A DNA stretch of 64,000 nucleotides from NCBI RefSeq assembly GCF_009649175.1, contig NZ_WJPO01000006.1, positions 1-64,000 of the forward strand, written 5' to 3'. Made by a program: the position numbers and the translations under genes. The notes below the pieces were generated by a model. That model ran no database searches, was not told the DNA's origin, and saw only the letters and a program-made list of their open reading frames with translations. The DNA is from Rhodovulum strictum (GTDB taxonomy: Bacteria; Pseudomonadota; Alphaproteobacteria; Rhodobacterales; Rhodobacteraceae). Shown here one piece after another: positions 9,129 to 18,596 of this stretch (positions are counted from its first letter, which is position 1; every line of letters begins with the position of its first letter).

Positions 9129-10412
9129 TCAGGCCGCCCGGGTCGCGCCGCGGCGCTTCTGCTCGATCATCTGGAAATAGCTTTCCAGCCGGTTCTTGAC
9201 GTTGGCCGCCGAGAAGTAGCGCGGGTCCACCAGATCGGTCTCGATGAAGGCGCCGGGCTTGCCGGTGCGCTTCTCGACCTCGCGCATCATCATCAGTTGC
9301 CCGGCCGAAAAGCTGTTGCAGGACTTGATGGAATTGGTCAGCAACCCGTCGGCCTGATACTCCTCGATATACTTGGTCAGGATCTCGACGCGGTTCGGCA
9401 GGTTGCGGTTGGTGTAGCAACCAAGGCAGTAATCCGCGAGCGACTCCAGGGGGTTGTCGGGGTCGTGGCGGAAGCCCAGATCATACATGCCGCCGACCTT
9501 GGTATAGGTCGAGGCCACCACCACCGCGCCCTCGTCGGAAAACATCTTCCAGAACTCGCGGAAATGGGTCCAGTTGGGCGGGCCTTCGACCACCAGCCGG
9601 TATTTCTGTTCGCTCAGCGTGGTGCCATCGGGCATCAGCGGCCCCTGCCCGGCATCGACACGGGCCTGCACCTCGGCGCGCAGCGCGGTGTAATAGTCGA
9701 TAGCGTCGGTCGTGCCGCGAAAGGCGGTAAAGATCGGGCCGATGTAATAGACCCCGCCGAAATAGGCGTCGATCGGCGAGGGCGTGCGCTTGCCCTGTTC
9801 CAGCACCCAGACCAGATCATCCTCGGCCCGCGCCGAATTGCGCAGCGCCTCGCGCAGCCGGTCGATGTCGAACTTGACGCCCGACACCTCCTCAAGGCCG
9901 GGAATGATGACCTCTTTCAACTGCTTGACGATGTAATCGCGCATGTTCTTCGTCGACTGCCCGTCGCCCTCATAGGGGACGTGCAGCATCAGGGTCGGGC
10001 ATTTGTACTCCTCGCGCAGCAGCTCGAACCACTTCATGAAGGTGTAGCAGCCCGTATAGGACAGCAGCAGCACATCGGGGTTGGGAAACGGCTTGCCGTT
10101 CGGCGCGATGTTGCCCTTGCCCATCATGCCGATATCGGCCTTGACATAGGTGCAGACATCCTCGGAATGGCCCGATTTCTCGGCCGTCATGATGTAGTCG
10201 CCCGACAGCTTGCGCATGCCGTTCTGGATCGCGTTGATCTCGGGCAGGTTGTTGACGATGCCAAAGCACAACAGCAATTCGTTCAGGTTGCCCGGCACGA
10301 AGGTCGAGGACACCTTGCGCCCGGTTTCGCGGGACGAGGTGATGGCGTCGTAATTGCGGGCGATCAGTTCCTTTTGCAGGAGCATCGAGGGTTCCTTGAC
10401 GACATCGGACAT
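9129..10412 (-). CDS. bcrB: Benzoyl-CoA reductase subunit B (BcrB/BadE)
   Basis: One of the two HgdB/HgdC-like subunits that bind benzoyl-CoA and carry [4Fe-4S] clusters. The 427-residue product has the family cysteines, for example LSYTGCYTF in the first half and [13 protein letters not shown] and [11 protein letters not shown] near the C-terminus. It is 3 bp downstream of the bcrC stop, as expected for equimolar subunits. The ring-reducing pathway depends on this protein together with BcrC. Confidence 0.94.
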   Translation of the reverse strand: MSDVVKEPSMLLQKELIARNYDAITSSRETGRKVSSTFVPGNLNELLLCFGIVNNLPEINAIQNGMRKLSGDYIMTAEKSGHSEDVCTYVKADIGMMGKGNIAPNGKPFPNPDVLLLSYTGCYTFMKWFELLREEYKCPTLMLHVPYEGDGQSTKNMRDYIVKQLKEVIIPGLEEVSGVKFDIDRLREALRNSARAEDDLVWVLEQGKRTPSPIDAYFGGVYYIGPIFTAFRGTTDAIDYYTALRAEVQARVDAGQGPLMPDGTTLSEQKYRLVVEGPPNWTHFREFWKMFSDEGAVVVASTYTKVGGMYDLGFRHDPDNPLESLADYCLGCYTNRNLPNRVEILTKYIEEYQADGLLTNSIKSCNSFSAGQLMMMREVEKRTGKPGAFIETDLVDPRYFSAANVKNRLESYFQMIEQKRRGATRAA

Positions 10413-10415
10413 GGC

Positions 10416-11582
10416 CTAGCTCCAGAGCTTGAGGGAATCGGCGAATGTTCCGGCCTGCTCGCGGATGGGCTGCATCTGGCCGGAATTCTCGGCGTATTTG
10501 AACGAGATATGGGGGATGCCCGCCTCGGTCAGCCGGTGCGCGATCATCGGCCGGTCCAGCAGCGCCGGATCGCAGAAGCTGGGGCTGGCATAGATCACCC
10601 CCTCGGCGCGGGCCTTGCGGATCTGGGCGATGTGGAACCGGCCCTTGTCCTCTTCCCGGGGCACATATTTGCACGAGGTCTCGACCGAATGGGTCAGATA
10701 GGCCAGCGCCAGCGCCTGCACGGGGTCGCCATCGGCGGGCACGTCTTCGGTCAGGAAGCGGTTGACCAGCGCATAATCGTCCTCGACCACATAGCAGCCC
10801 GCCATCTCGATCGACTTGATCAGGTTCAGAGGGGGCTGTTCGCAGAACGAGCCATAGATCGCGATGCGCACATTGTCCCGGCGCGGCCGGTCCTCGGCGC
10901 TTGCGGCGGCCAGCCAGGCGGCGAGCATCTCGTTATGCTCCTCGACCGGCATCAGCAGCCCGGCCCGCATCAGCAGATACACCTCGGATGCCGGGGCCTT
11001 CCACGGCGCCTCGGCGCGGAAATCGTAGACGGCGCGCACAAGGCGTCTGTTCTCGTTGTAAAGCGCGATGGACGTGCGCAGCGCCGCGTCGGTCACCGGG
11101 CGGCCGGTCAGCCGTTCCAGCCCCTCGCGCATCTCCTGAAGTTCTTCGGCGTAATAGGCGCCGCCCACCTCGGGGTCGAAATTCTGCGGCGTATCGAAGA
11201 ACTTGGTCCAGACATCGGGGAACATGATCTTCCACATCCCCGACAGGTTGCGGATCACGTCGCAGACGAAGGGAAAGATCATCCCGTCCACGAAATCCAG
11301 CCGCCCGGTCAGGCCCAGTTCCACGGTCGAACGCGGGATCCGGCAGATATAGCTTTGATAGAAGGCGTCGCCGTGGATCACCTCCATCCGGTCGCCGCCG
11401 CCGAAGATGCCGAGCGGCAGGCAGCCCGCGGCATGGATCAGCTCCAGCGGCGCATAGACCGGCAGGAAACCCACCACCTTGCGCCCCGGCTCGGCCGCCT
11501 TCCACGCCCGCGCGGCAGAAAAGTCCAGATCGTCGAACAGCGCCTGGCAATGGGCGATGATGGCTTCGGTGCTGGCGGTCAT
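10416..11582 (-). CDS. bcrC: Benzoyl-CoA reductase subunit C (BcrC/BadD)
   Basis: Partner of BcrB in the substrate-binding half of class I benzoyl-CoA reductase. The 388-residue product starts at the ATG (MTASTEAI) that overlaps the dch stop as ATGA. Cysteines sit at the HgdC-family positions: AAGCLPLGIFGG, YICRIPRS, YGSFCEQPP and SPSFCDP. The longer upstream reading frame in this phase is a shadow of dch. Gene order C-B-A-D is that of known bcr operons. Confidence 0.94.
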   Translation of the reverse strand: MTASTEAIIAHCQALFDDLDFSAARAWKAAEPGRKVVGFLPVYAPLELIHAAGCLPLGIFGGGDRMEVIHGDAFYQSYICRIPRSTVELGLTGRLDFVDGMIFPFVCDVIRNLSGMWKIMFPDVWTKFFDTPQNFDPEVGGAYYAEELQEMREGLERLTGRPVTDAALRTSIALYNENRRLVRAVYDFRAEAPWKAPASEVYLLMRAGLLMPVEEHNEMLAAWLAAASAEDRPRRDNVRIAIYGSFCEQPPLNLIKSIEMAGCYVVEDDYALVNRFLTEDVPADGDPVQALALAYLTHSVETSCKYVPREEDKGRFHIAQIRKARAEGVIYASPSFCDPALLDRPMIAHRLTEAGIPHISFKYAENSGQMQPIREQAGTFADSLKLWS

Positions 11583-12352
11583 CGGGTTGCCTCCCATTGC
11601 GCGGGGCGCTTTTCGAGAAAGGCCGTCAGCCCCTCGACCGCGTCCCGGGTCTGCATCAGTTCGTTCAGATAAAGCGCCTCGGCCTCGGCCAGTCGGGTGC
11701 GGATGCGCTCGACGTAAGGACCGCGCGCCGCCCGGACGGCCAGCCGCAGGGAGGACGGGCTGTGCCCGGCGATGCCGCTGTCGAACCAGTCCAGCGCGGC
11801 GCGTTCGGGATCGTCGGAAACGCTGTGTACCAGCCCCAGCCGGTGCGCCTCGGTGCCGGTGACCGGCTGGCCCGAGAACAGCATCGCCTCGGCCGCGCAG
11901 CGCTCCATCCGCTCGGGCAGGATGACCGAGGCGGGCGGGGCAAAGACGCCCAGCACGATCTCGGGCTGGCCGAAACGGGCATCGGGCGCGGCAAAGATCA
12001 GGTTCCCGGCAATCGCCACCTCCATCCCGCCGCCCAGGCACTGGCCGCGCACCGCCACCAGAACCGGCACCGGCGCCGCGACGATGCGCAGGACCATGGC
12101 GTGAAAGCCCCTCAGCATCGCTTCGTACTGGCCGGGCAGATGTTCCTCGACCGAGGCGCCAAAGCTGAAATGCGGCCCCTCATGGTCGATCAGCACCCCC
12201 ATCAGCCGCGGATCGTCCAGATGGTCGGACAGCGCGGCGTCGATGGCGGCGATCATCGGGGCATCGACGATATTGGCCTTGGGCCGCGCCAGACGCAGCC
12301 GCAACAGCCGCCCGTCCCGGTCGTGCCAGACCTTCAGGGGCGCGGCGCTCAT
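11579..12352 (-). CDS. dch: Cyclohexa-1,5-diene-1-carbonyl-CoA hydratase
   Basis: Crotonase-family hydratase that adds water to the reductase product, giving 6-hydroxycyclohex-1-ene-1-carbonyl-CoA. The 257-residue product shows the family opening RPKANIVDAPMIAAI, the oxyanion-hole segment GQCLGGGMEVAIAGN near residue 115, and FGQPEIVLGVFAPPAS, which is distinctive of dienoyl-CoA hydratases of this pathway. The start ATG overlaps the oah stop and its stop overlaps the bcrC start, so all three are translationally coupled. Neighbours make the assignment firm. Confidence 0.92.
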   Translation of the reverse strand: MSAAPLKVWHDRDGRLLRLRLARPKANIVDAPMIAAIDAALSDHLDDPRLMGVLIDHEGPHFSFGASVEEHLPGQYEAMLRGFHAMVLRIVAAPVPVLVAVRGQCLGGGMEVAIAGNLIFAAPDARFGQPEIVLGVFAPPASVILPERMERCAAEAMLFSGQPVTGTEAHRLGLVHSVSDDPERAALDWFDSGIAGHSPSSLRLAVRAARGPYVERIRTRLAEAEALYLNELMQTRDAVEGLTAFLEKRPAQWEATR

Positions 12353-13485
12353 TTCTGTGCCCTCGCCGCGGGCATCAGGCTTTCGGTCAGATCGTCGGTC
12401 CAGGGCGTGCCGGCCGCCAGCGCCTGACGCAGCGCGACGAAGTCGATCTCGCGGTCCTCCTTGCTGCCCTCGTTGAAGGCGCGGAAGCCCGCCCGCGCCT
12501 CTGTCATCATGTTCAGGGCCAGCCAGGACCGGCTGTTTTCCTTGTTGGCGTTCCAGGCGTCGATCTTGGGCTTGCGCAATTCCTCGATGGTCTTGGTGAA
12601 GCAGTCGGGGAAGGTCAGCAGGATCCTGGCGCACAACTCCTCGACCCGGGCATCCAGCAGCGACAGGTCCACATTGCCGCGCTTCAGCATCTCGCGGCCC
12701 GCGGCCAGTTCCTCGCCCGTCCGCGGCTCGCCATGGGCGATCTTGCCGTATTCGTCCAGCCAGCGGTCGGTGATGACCAGCGGGTTCGGCACGAATTTCC
12801 CGTCCACCTTCAGCGCGGGCACGATGTCGGTCAGCATGCCCAGCCGATACGCCTTGTGCGCCGACCACGGCTCGCAAAGCGAGCCCGAGACCATCGCCAT
12901 CTCGGCCCCCAGCATCACCGGCAGGAAGTCGGTCGCGCCGCCGATGGGGGCCGAGCCGTGCTTGGGCCCGGCCTGCCCGAAGCGCGCCAGATCCTGCGCG
13001 ACCGAGAAATCGCAGGCCATGCCGATTTCCTGCCCGCCGCCGATGCGCATGCCGTTCACGCGGCAGATCACCGGCTTGTCGCAACCCAGGATGGCCGAGA
13101 CCATGTCGTTGAAAAGGCGCATGTATTGCCGGTATTCCTGTGGGTTGCCCGCGTAATATTCGGCATATTCCTTCGTGTTGCCGCCGGTGCAGAACGCCTT
13201 GTCGCCCGCACCGGTAAACACCACCGCCACCACGTCACGCGCGTTCGAGGCGGCGCGAAAGGCCAGGATCGTGCCCTTGACCATCTCGGTCGTGTAGGAA
13301 TTGAACTGCGCGGGGTTATCCAGCGTGATCCAGGCATTGAACAGCCCAGGCACCACGGCGCCGTCAGGCGTGCGCGCAGAGCGTTTTTCGTACAGGACGC
13401 CCGGCACGACGGTTTCGGGCACGATATTGTGGTCCTTCAGCGCGCGGGGCTCGGGGGCAAGGGCGGCAGCGGGATGGGCAGACAT
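12349..13485 (-). CDS. oah: 6-oxocyclohex-1-ene-1-carbonyl-CoA hydrolase
   Basis: Crotonase-superfamily ring-opening hydrolase of anaerobic benzoate breakdown; adds water and cleaves the alicyclic ring to 3-hydroxypimeloyl-CoA. The 378-residue length is typical. Seen: N-terminal HNIVPETVVPGVLYEKR, the oxyanion segment FTGAGDKAFCTGGN, the second loop RVNGMRIGGGQEIGMACDF, and AGPKHGSAPIGGATDFL. It lies 30 bp downstream of had. Presence of Oah identifies the Thauera-type branch, not the R. palustris cyclohexene-carboxyl branch. Confidence 0.93.
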   Translation of the reverse strand: MSAHPAAALAPEPRALKDHNIVPETVVPGVLYEKRSARTPDGAVVPGLFNAWITLDNPAQFNSYTTEMVKGTILAFRAASNARDVVAVVFTGAGDKAFCTGGNTKEYAEYYAGNPQEYRQYMRLFNDMVSAILGCDKPVICRVNGMRIGGGQEIGMACDFSVAQDLARFGQAGPKHGSAPIGGATDFLPVMLGAEMAMVSGSLCEPWSAHKAYRLGMLTDIVPALKVDGKFVPNPLVITDRWLDEYGKIAHGEPRTGEELAAGREMLKRGNVDLSLLDARVEELCARILLTFPDCFTKTIEELRKPKIDAWNANKENSRSWLALNMMTEARAGFRAFNEGSKEDREIDFVALRQALAAGTPWTDDLTESLMPAARAQK

Positions 13486-13515
13486 GATGTCGTCCTCTCT
13501 GGCAATCGGATGGGG

Positions 13516-14583
13516 TCAGGGCACAAGGATCGCGCGGCGCGTCAGCTTGTGGTCATGGGCGGCGGCGAAGATGGCGTTGATCTCGTCCAGCGGGTGCTGT
13601 TCGACAAAGGCGCCAAGCTCGATCCTGCCATCCAGCACCAGATCCAGCGCGCCGGGATACAGTTCGGGCGGGCAGCCCCAATTGCCCAGCGCGCGGGCAT
13701 GAAAGGCCATCAGGTTCGACAGCCGGATATCGGGCTTGTCCATGGTAAAGCCGACGACGGCCAGCGTCGCGCCATGCACCAGCAGGTTCCAGGCCGTGGT
13801 CTGGCCCGCCGCGGTGCCGGAACATTCGAAGATCACCCATTCCCGCGTCGGCAGACCGTTTTCCGCCGCGAAGGTGGCAATCGCCTTCTTCAGCGCCCGT
13901 GCGTCATGCTCGCGGGCATTGAAGGTCGCCGCAGCGCCATGCCGGGCAATCGCCTCCAGCTTGGCCGGGTCCACGTCGATGGCGACCACCGTGCCGCCAA
14001 AGGCCGCGGCGATCTGCGCGCAATAGCCGCCCACCCCGCCGGTGCCGATCACGATGCACAGGCTGCCGGGCGAAACACCGGCCTGCAACACCGCCTGATA
14101 GGGCGTGGTCACCGCATCCGCCACGACCGAGACATCGGCCAGCGTGAGCCCCGCCCTGGCCAGCCTGTCCTCGTCCACCGGGCACAGCCCGCGCGCCGGC
14201 ACCACGATATGCGAGGCAAAGCCGCCCTCGATGTCATTGCCCGGCATCGCCTGGTTGGGACAGATCGTACCCTTGCCACGCTTGCAGGCATCGCATTCGC
14301 CGCAGGGCATCACCGCGGGCACGATCACCGCGCGGCCCAGCCAGTCCTGGGCGCCCGGCCCGGCCTCTATGACGCGGCCCGAGATCTCGTGCCCCAGCGT
14401 CAGCGGCAGCGGCCGGTTGGTGCGCACCCCGTCATAATAATAGCCCAGATCGGTATGGCAGACGCCGCAGCCCGCGATTTCCACCACAACCTGTCCGGGG
14501 GCGGGCGCATCCCATCGCAGCGGCGCGCGGGCCAGCGGTTCTCCGGCAGCCGTCATGGTCCACCGATACGGTGCTTTCAGCAT
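13516..14583 (-). CDS. had: 6-hydroxycyclohex-1-ene-1-carbonyl-CoA dehydrogenase
   Basis: Zinc alcohol dehydrogenase family enzyme oxidising the Dch product to 6-oxocyclohex-1-ene-1-carbonyl-CoA with NAD+. The 355-residue product has the catalytic zinc site [15 protein letters not shown] and GHEISG, the structural zinc cysteines in [15 protein letters not shown], and the Rossmann loop GTGGVGGYC. Start is the ATG with GGGGAGGAG directly upstream; the in-frame ATG 17 codons further up lacks such a site. It is the first gene of the reductase operon and is preceded by promoter site B. Confidence 0.93.
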   Translation of the reverse strand: MLKAPYRWTMTAAGEPLARAPLRWDAPAPGQVVVEIAGCGVCHTDLGYYYDGVRTNRPLPLTLGHEISGRVIEAGPGAQDWLGRAVIVPAVMPCGECDACKRGKGTICPNQAMPGNDIEGGFASHIVVPARGLCPVDEDRLARAGLTLADVSVVADAVTTPYQAVLQAGVSPGSLCIVIGTGGVGGYCAQIAAAFGGTVVAIDVDPAKLEAIARHGAAATFNAREHDARALKKAIATFAAENGLPTREWVIFECSGTAAGQTTAWNLLVHGATLAVVGFTMDKPDIRLSNLMAFHARALGNWGCPPELYPGALDLVLDGRIELGAFVEQHPLDEINAIFAAAHDHKLTRRAILVP

Positions 14584-14644
14584 GTCTCCTCCCCGTCCTG
14601 TGATCGAGCCCGTGCCGGGCGGCGTGGCCGGCATCTCTTATATA

Positions 14645-14676
14645 AGTATAGGAGTACCTATTTACCTGTTTGTCAA
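14645..14676 (-). promoter_or_regulatory. Promoter with shared operator-like element, site B
   Basis: In the divergent gap between had and the Pat-like gene, the minus strand has a consensus TTGACA (14671-14676), 17 bp, and TCCTAT (14648-14653), about 60 nt before had. Overlapping it is the plus-strand string AGTATAGGAGTACC (14645-14658) and a tandem octamer TACCTATT-TACCTGTT (14655-14670). ATAGG-N4-CCTAT also forms an inverted repeat here. Confidence 0.65.
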
Positions 14677-14750
14677 GCACCCAATCCTGCGCCATAGTCC
14701 CGGCAAGGGGCCGCGCGCCGAAAACCCGCGCCGCCACGAACGGAGGAGCC

Positions 14751-17405
14751 ATGTCGATCCTGAACCTGCCCGGCCTGTTCGCCCCCCGGTCGGTCGCGGT
14801 GATCGGGGCCAGCGAAAAGCCGCTGTCGCTGGGCAATATCGCCATGCGCAACCTGCTGGCCGGCCGCTTCGAAGGCCCGATCATGCCGGTCCATCCCGGC
14901 TGGCGCTCGGTCACCGGGGTTCTGGCCTATCCCGGCATCGCCGAGCTTCCGCTTGACCCCGATCTGGGCGTGATCTGCACCCCCGGCGCCACGGTTCCCG
15001 CCCTGATCGACGCGCTGGGCCAACGCGGCGCGCGCGCAGCCATCGTCGCGGCCAGCGATGCCGATCCGGCCGCGATGCTGGCCGCCGCCCGACCGCACGG
15101 GCTGCGCATCCTTGGCGGGTCCAGCTTCGGCGTGGTGGTGCCGCGCGCGCATCTGAACGCCAGTTTCGCCCATCTTTCGGCCAGGCCCGGCCGCGTCGCC
15201 TTCGTCTCGCAATCGGGTGCGCTGTGCGCGGCCGTGCTCGACTGGGCCGCGCCGCGCGATATCGGCTTTTCCTGCGTGGTCTCGCTGGGCGATTCGGTGG
15301 GCGTGGGGTTTTCCGACGTGCTGGATTTCCTGTCCAACGACGACGAGACCAAGGCGATCCTGCTGCATATCGACACGATGGTTGCCGGGCGCGAGTTCAT
15401 GTCGGCCGCCCGGGCCGCGGCGCGCAACAAGCCGGTGATCCTGACCCGCGGCGGGCGGTTGCGCCGGGCGGGCGGCCCGATCGGCCCCTTTCTGGCCGAG
15501 GCGCTGGCCGCACCCGACGAAACCTTCGATGCCGCCGTCAGCCGGGCCGGGGCGCTTCGGGTGGAAACCGTGGACGAGCTGTTCGGCGCGGTCGAGACGC
15601 TGGCGCGGTCCAAGCAGATCCGCGGCGAACGGCTGGCGGTGCTGTCGAATGGCGGCGGCGCAGCCAAGATCGCCATCGACGAGATCATGTCCACCGCGCG
15701 CGGCGAGGCGACCGAACTTGCACCCGACACGCTCGACCGGCTTGCCCGGCTGATGCCACCGGGCTGGGTGCCGGAAAACCCTGTCGATCTGGGTGTGACC
15801 GCACCCGCAGGGCTGTACGAAGCGGCGCTGGAGATCCTGTTCGACGCGGCCGAGGTGGACGGGGTTCTGGTGATCCATTCGCCCAACCCCATCGTCGAGG
15901 CGCGCGAGGTCGCCGCCCGCGTGATCGCGGTGCAGCGCCGGATGGATGGCCCGCTGCTGGCCTGCTGGCTGGGCGGGCAGACCGCCGATCCCGCGCTGCG
16001 GCTGTTCGCCGAGGCCGGGCTGCCCAGCTTCAACTCGATCGGGGCGGCGGTGCATGGCTTCGGCCATCTGGTGCAATACCGCCGCAACCAGGCGATGCTG
16101 CTGGAAACGCCCCCGGCAGAACCCGCCGACATGCATCAGGGCCGGCGCACCGCGCACCGGCTCATTGCGCAGGGGCTTGCCCGGCCCGGCGGCACGCTGG
16201 GCGATCCCGAGACCCGTGCGCTGATCGCAGCCTATGGCATCCCGGCGGTTGCCAGCACCTTTGCCGCCAGCGTGGACGAGGCCGCCGAGGCCGCAGAGCG
16301 CATCGGCTTTCCGGTCGCGCTGACCGTTTCCTCGCCCGATCTGCCGCGGGAATGGGATGTGGGCGGGGTGGCGCTGAACCTTCAGACCGCCGAGGCGGTG
16401 CGCTCGGCCGCCGAGGGCGTGCTTGGCCGCGTCGCCCGCACCGCGCCCGAAGCCCGGATCGAGGGTTTTGCGATCCAGCCCATGGTCCTGCGCCCCAATG
16501 CGCGGCAGTTGATGATGGGCATCGCCTGCGATCCGCTGTTCGGCCCGGTTCTGGTCTTTGGCGAGGGCGGGCGCGCGGTGGAACTGGTGCGCGACCATAT
16601 CGTGACGCTGCCGCCGCTGAACATGGCGCTGGCCCGCCAGATGATCGCGCGCACCCGCCTGTCGCCCCGGCTCGACGCCCATGGGCTGCGGCCTGCTGCC
16701 AATCGCGATGCCATCGCCGAGGCACTGGTGCGGCTGTCGGCAATGCTGGTGGACAATCCCGAGATCGTGGCCTGCGACATCAACCCATTGTTCTGCGACG
16801 AGACCGGCGTGATCGCGGTCGATGCCCGCATCCGGGTCGCGCCGTTGCAGGACAGCCCCGCGCGGCGCTTTTCGATCCTGCCCTATCCGGCCGGGCTGGA
16901 AGAACCCGCAACACTGCATGACGGCAGCCGGATCCTGCTGCGCCCGATCCGCCCCGAGGACGAGCCCGCCCATGCCGACCTGATCGGCCGAATGAGCCCC
17001 GAGGATCTGCGCTATCGCTTCTTCGGCGCCACGCAGAAGCTGCGCCACCACCAGCTCGCCCGGCTGACCCAGATCGACTATGACCGCGAAATGGCCTTCA
17101 TCGCCACCCGCACCGGCAGCGACGGGCGGGCCGAGACGCTGGGCGTGGTCCGCACCTCGACCGATTCCGACAATGTGCGCGCGGAACTGGCGATCCTCGT
17201 GCGGTCCGATCTGAAGGGTACGGGTCTGGGCCGAACGCTTCTGGACAAGATCATCCGCTACCACCGCGCCCGCGGCACCGCCGAAATCGGCGCGCAGGTG
17301 CTGTCGACCAATGAACCGATGCTGCGGCTGGCCCGCGCCGGGGGCTTCGCCGTGCATGCCGCCGAGGAGCCGGGCATCATGGAATGTCGGCTGGCGCTGG
17401 GCTAG
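14751..17405 (+). CDS. pat: Pat-type protein acetyltransferase (degenerate acyl-CoA synthetase fused to GNAT)
   Basis: An 884-residue fusion: NDP-forming acyl-CoA synthetase module (CoA-binding Rossmann domain with VAVIGASEKPLSLGN, succinyl-CoA-ligase-like and ATP-grasp domains, residues about 1-715) and a C-terminal GNAT domain (about 726-884) with LVRSDLKGTGLGRTLL. In active ADP-forming synthetases the phosphorylated histidine lies in an SHTG-like loop; here the matching stretch near residues 239-255 reads GGPIGPFLAEALAAPDETF, without histidine. This is the hallmark of Pat/YfiQ lysine acetyltransferases, which inactivate AMP-forming acyl-CoA ligases. The benzoate-CoA ligase two genes away has the target-type motif. 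Start ATG has CGGAGGAG upstream. A true acetate-CoA ligase is the less likely alternative. Confidence 0.85.
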   Translation: MSILNLPGLFAPRSVAVIGASEKPLSLGNIAMRNLLAGRFEGPIMPVHPGWRSVTGVLAYPGIAELPLDPDLGVICTPGATVPALIDALGQRGARAAIVAASDADPAAMLAAARPHGLRILGGSSFGVVVPRAHLNASFAHLSARPGRVAFVSQSGALCAAVLDWAAPRDIGFSCVVSLGDSVGVGFSDVLDFLSNDDETKAILLHIDTMVAGREFMSAARAAARNKPVILTRGGRLRRAGGPIGPFLAEALAAPDETFDAAVSRAGALRVETVDELFGAVETLARSKQIRGERLAVLSNGGGAAKIAIDEIMSTARGEATELAPDTLDRLARLMPPGWVPENPVDLGVTAPAGLYEAALEILFDAAEVDGVLVIHSPNPIVEAREVAARVIAVQRRMDGPLLACWLGGQTADPALRLFAEAGLPSFNSIGAAVHGFGHLVQYRRNQAMLLETPPAEPADMHQGRRTAHRLIAQGLARPGGTLGDPETRALIAAYGIPAVASTFAASVDEAAEAAERIGFPVALTVSSPDLPREWDVGGVALNLQTAEAVRSAAEGVLGRVARTAPEARIEGFAIQPMVLRPNARQLMMGIACDPLFGPVLVFGEGGRAVELVRDHIVTLPPLNMALARQMIARTRLSPRLDAHGLRPAANRDAIAEALVRLSAMLVDNPEIVACDINPLFCDETGVIAVDARIRVAPLQDSPARRFSILPYPAGLEEPATLHDGSRILLRPIRPEDEPAHADLIGRMSPEDLRYRFFGATQKLRHHQLARLTQIDYDREMAFIATRTGSDGRAETLGVVRTSTDSDNVRAELAILVRSDLKGTGLGRTLLDKIIRYHRARGTAEIGAQVLSTNEPMLRLARAGGFAVHAAEEPGIMECRLALG

Positions 17406-18592
17406 GCGCGCTCGATCACCACGGCGATCCCCTGCCCCACGCCGATGCACATCGCCACCAGCGCATGGCGCCCGCCCCGGCGCGCAAGCTCCAGCGCCGC
17501 GGTCAGGATCAGCCGCGCGCCGGTCGCGCCCAGCGGATGGCCCAGCGCAATCGCGCCCCCATTGGGATTCAGCCTGCTGTCCCACGGGTCAAGCCCCATC
17601 AGTCGGCAGGCGCCGATCACCTGAACGGCAAAGGCCTCGTTCATCTCGATCAGGTCCATGTCGGCCAGCCGCAGCCCGGCGCGGGCCAGCGCCTTGGCCG
17701 CGGCGGGCGCAGGCCCCAGCCCCATCACCCGCGGCTCGACCCCGGCAACCGCGGCGGCCCGGATCGTGGCGATGGGCGCGATCCCCGCCCGCTCGCCCGC
17801 CGCGCGCGTGCCGATCACCAGCGCCGCCGCCCCGTCATTGATGCCCGAGGCATTGCCGGCCGTCACCACGCCCCCCGGGGCCAGCGGGCGCAGCGCGGCA
17901 AGGCTGTCAAGGCTGGCGTCGGGCCGGGGATGTTCGTCCTCGGCCACCAGAACGGCGCCCCGCCGCCCCGCCACCTCGACCGGCGCGATCTCGTCGGCCC
18001 GCAGGCCCGCCGCCCGCGCCGCCCGCTCCTGCGAGGCGGCGGCGAAGCGGTCGGCCTCGTCCCGGCCGATGCCCATCTCGCGAGCGATGTTCTCGGCGGT
18101 TTCGGGCATCGTGTCATTGCCCCAGGTGGCCACGAAACGCGGATTCGGAAATCGCGCGCCGATGGTGGAATCGAACACCTCCATGCTGCGCGCAAAGGGC
18201 GATGCCGCCTTGGCCATCACGAAGGGCGCGCGGGTCATCGACTCGACCCCGCCGGCCACCACGATCCCGGCCTCGCCCAGGGTTACGGCGCGGGCCGCAT
18301 CCACCGCCGCCGACATCCCCGAGCCGCACAGCCGGTTCAGCGTGATCCCCGCCACATCGACCGGCAGCCCGGCCAGCAGCGCGGCATGGCGGGCGATGTT
18401 GCGCGCATCCTCGCCCGACTGGCAGGCGCAGCCCAGAACCACTTCCTCGACCCTGTCGGGGGCAAAGGGCGTGCGCGCCAGCGCCGCCGTGATCGCGTGG
18501 GCGGCCAGATCGTCTGGCCGCACCGTCGCCAGCGCGCCCCCATGCTTGCCGAAAGGCGTGCGCGCCCCGGCATAGATGCACCCCTCCAACAC
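17402..18592 (-). CDS. Thiolase, probable 3-oxopimeloyl-CoA thiolase
   Basis: Acetyl-CoA acyltransferase of 396 residues. It has the nucleophilic cysteine in NRLCGSGM near residue 87, [10 protein letters not shown], the NEAFAVQ histidine-loop region, [17 protein letters not shown], and the second catalytic cysteine in [12 protein letters not shown] start at 18592 with AGGA 8 nt upstream, 4 bp after the ligase stop; a TTG one codon later is an alternative. In this cluster the natural substrate would be 3-oxopimeloyl-CoA, cleaved to glutaryl-CoA and acetyl-CoA; a general beta-ketothiolase role cannot be excluded. Its stop overlaps the Pat stop tail to tail on CTAG. Confidence 0.9.
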   Translation of the reverse strand: MLEGCIYAGARTPFGKHGGALATVRPDDLAAHAITAALARTPFAPDRVEEVVLGCACQSGEDARNIARHAALLAGLPVDVAGITLNRLCGSGMSAAVDAARAVTLGEAGIVVAGGVESMTRAPFVMAKAASPFARSMEVFDSTIGARFPNPRFVATWGNDTMPETAENIAREMGIGRDEADRFAAASQERAARAAGLRADEIAPVEVAGRRGAVLVAEDEHPRPDASLDSLAALRPLAPGGVVTAGNASGINDGAAALVIGTRAAGERAGIAPIATIRAAAVAGVEPRVMGLGPAPAAAKALARAGLRLADMDLIEMNEAFAVQVIGACRLMGLDPWDSRLNPNGGAIALGHPLGATGARLILTAALELARRGGRHALVAMCIGVGQGIAVVIERA

Positions 18593-18596
18593 CGGG

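Noticed and set aside
14751-17405. Call as ADP-forming acetate-CoA ligase
   Set aside because: The phospho-histidine loop is degenerate and a C-terminal GNAT domain is fused, which fits Pat better.
14673-17585. Minus-strand frame of 970 codons over the Pat gene
   Set aside because: Shadow of the acyl-CoA synthetase/GNAT fusion, low complexity in G/R/H.
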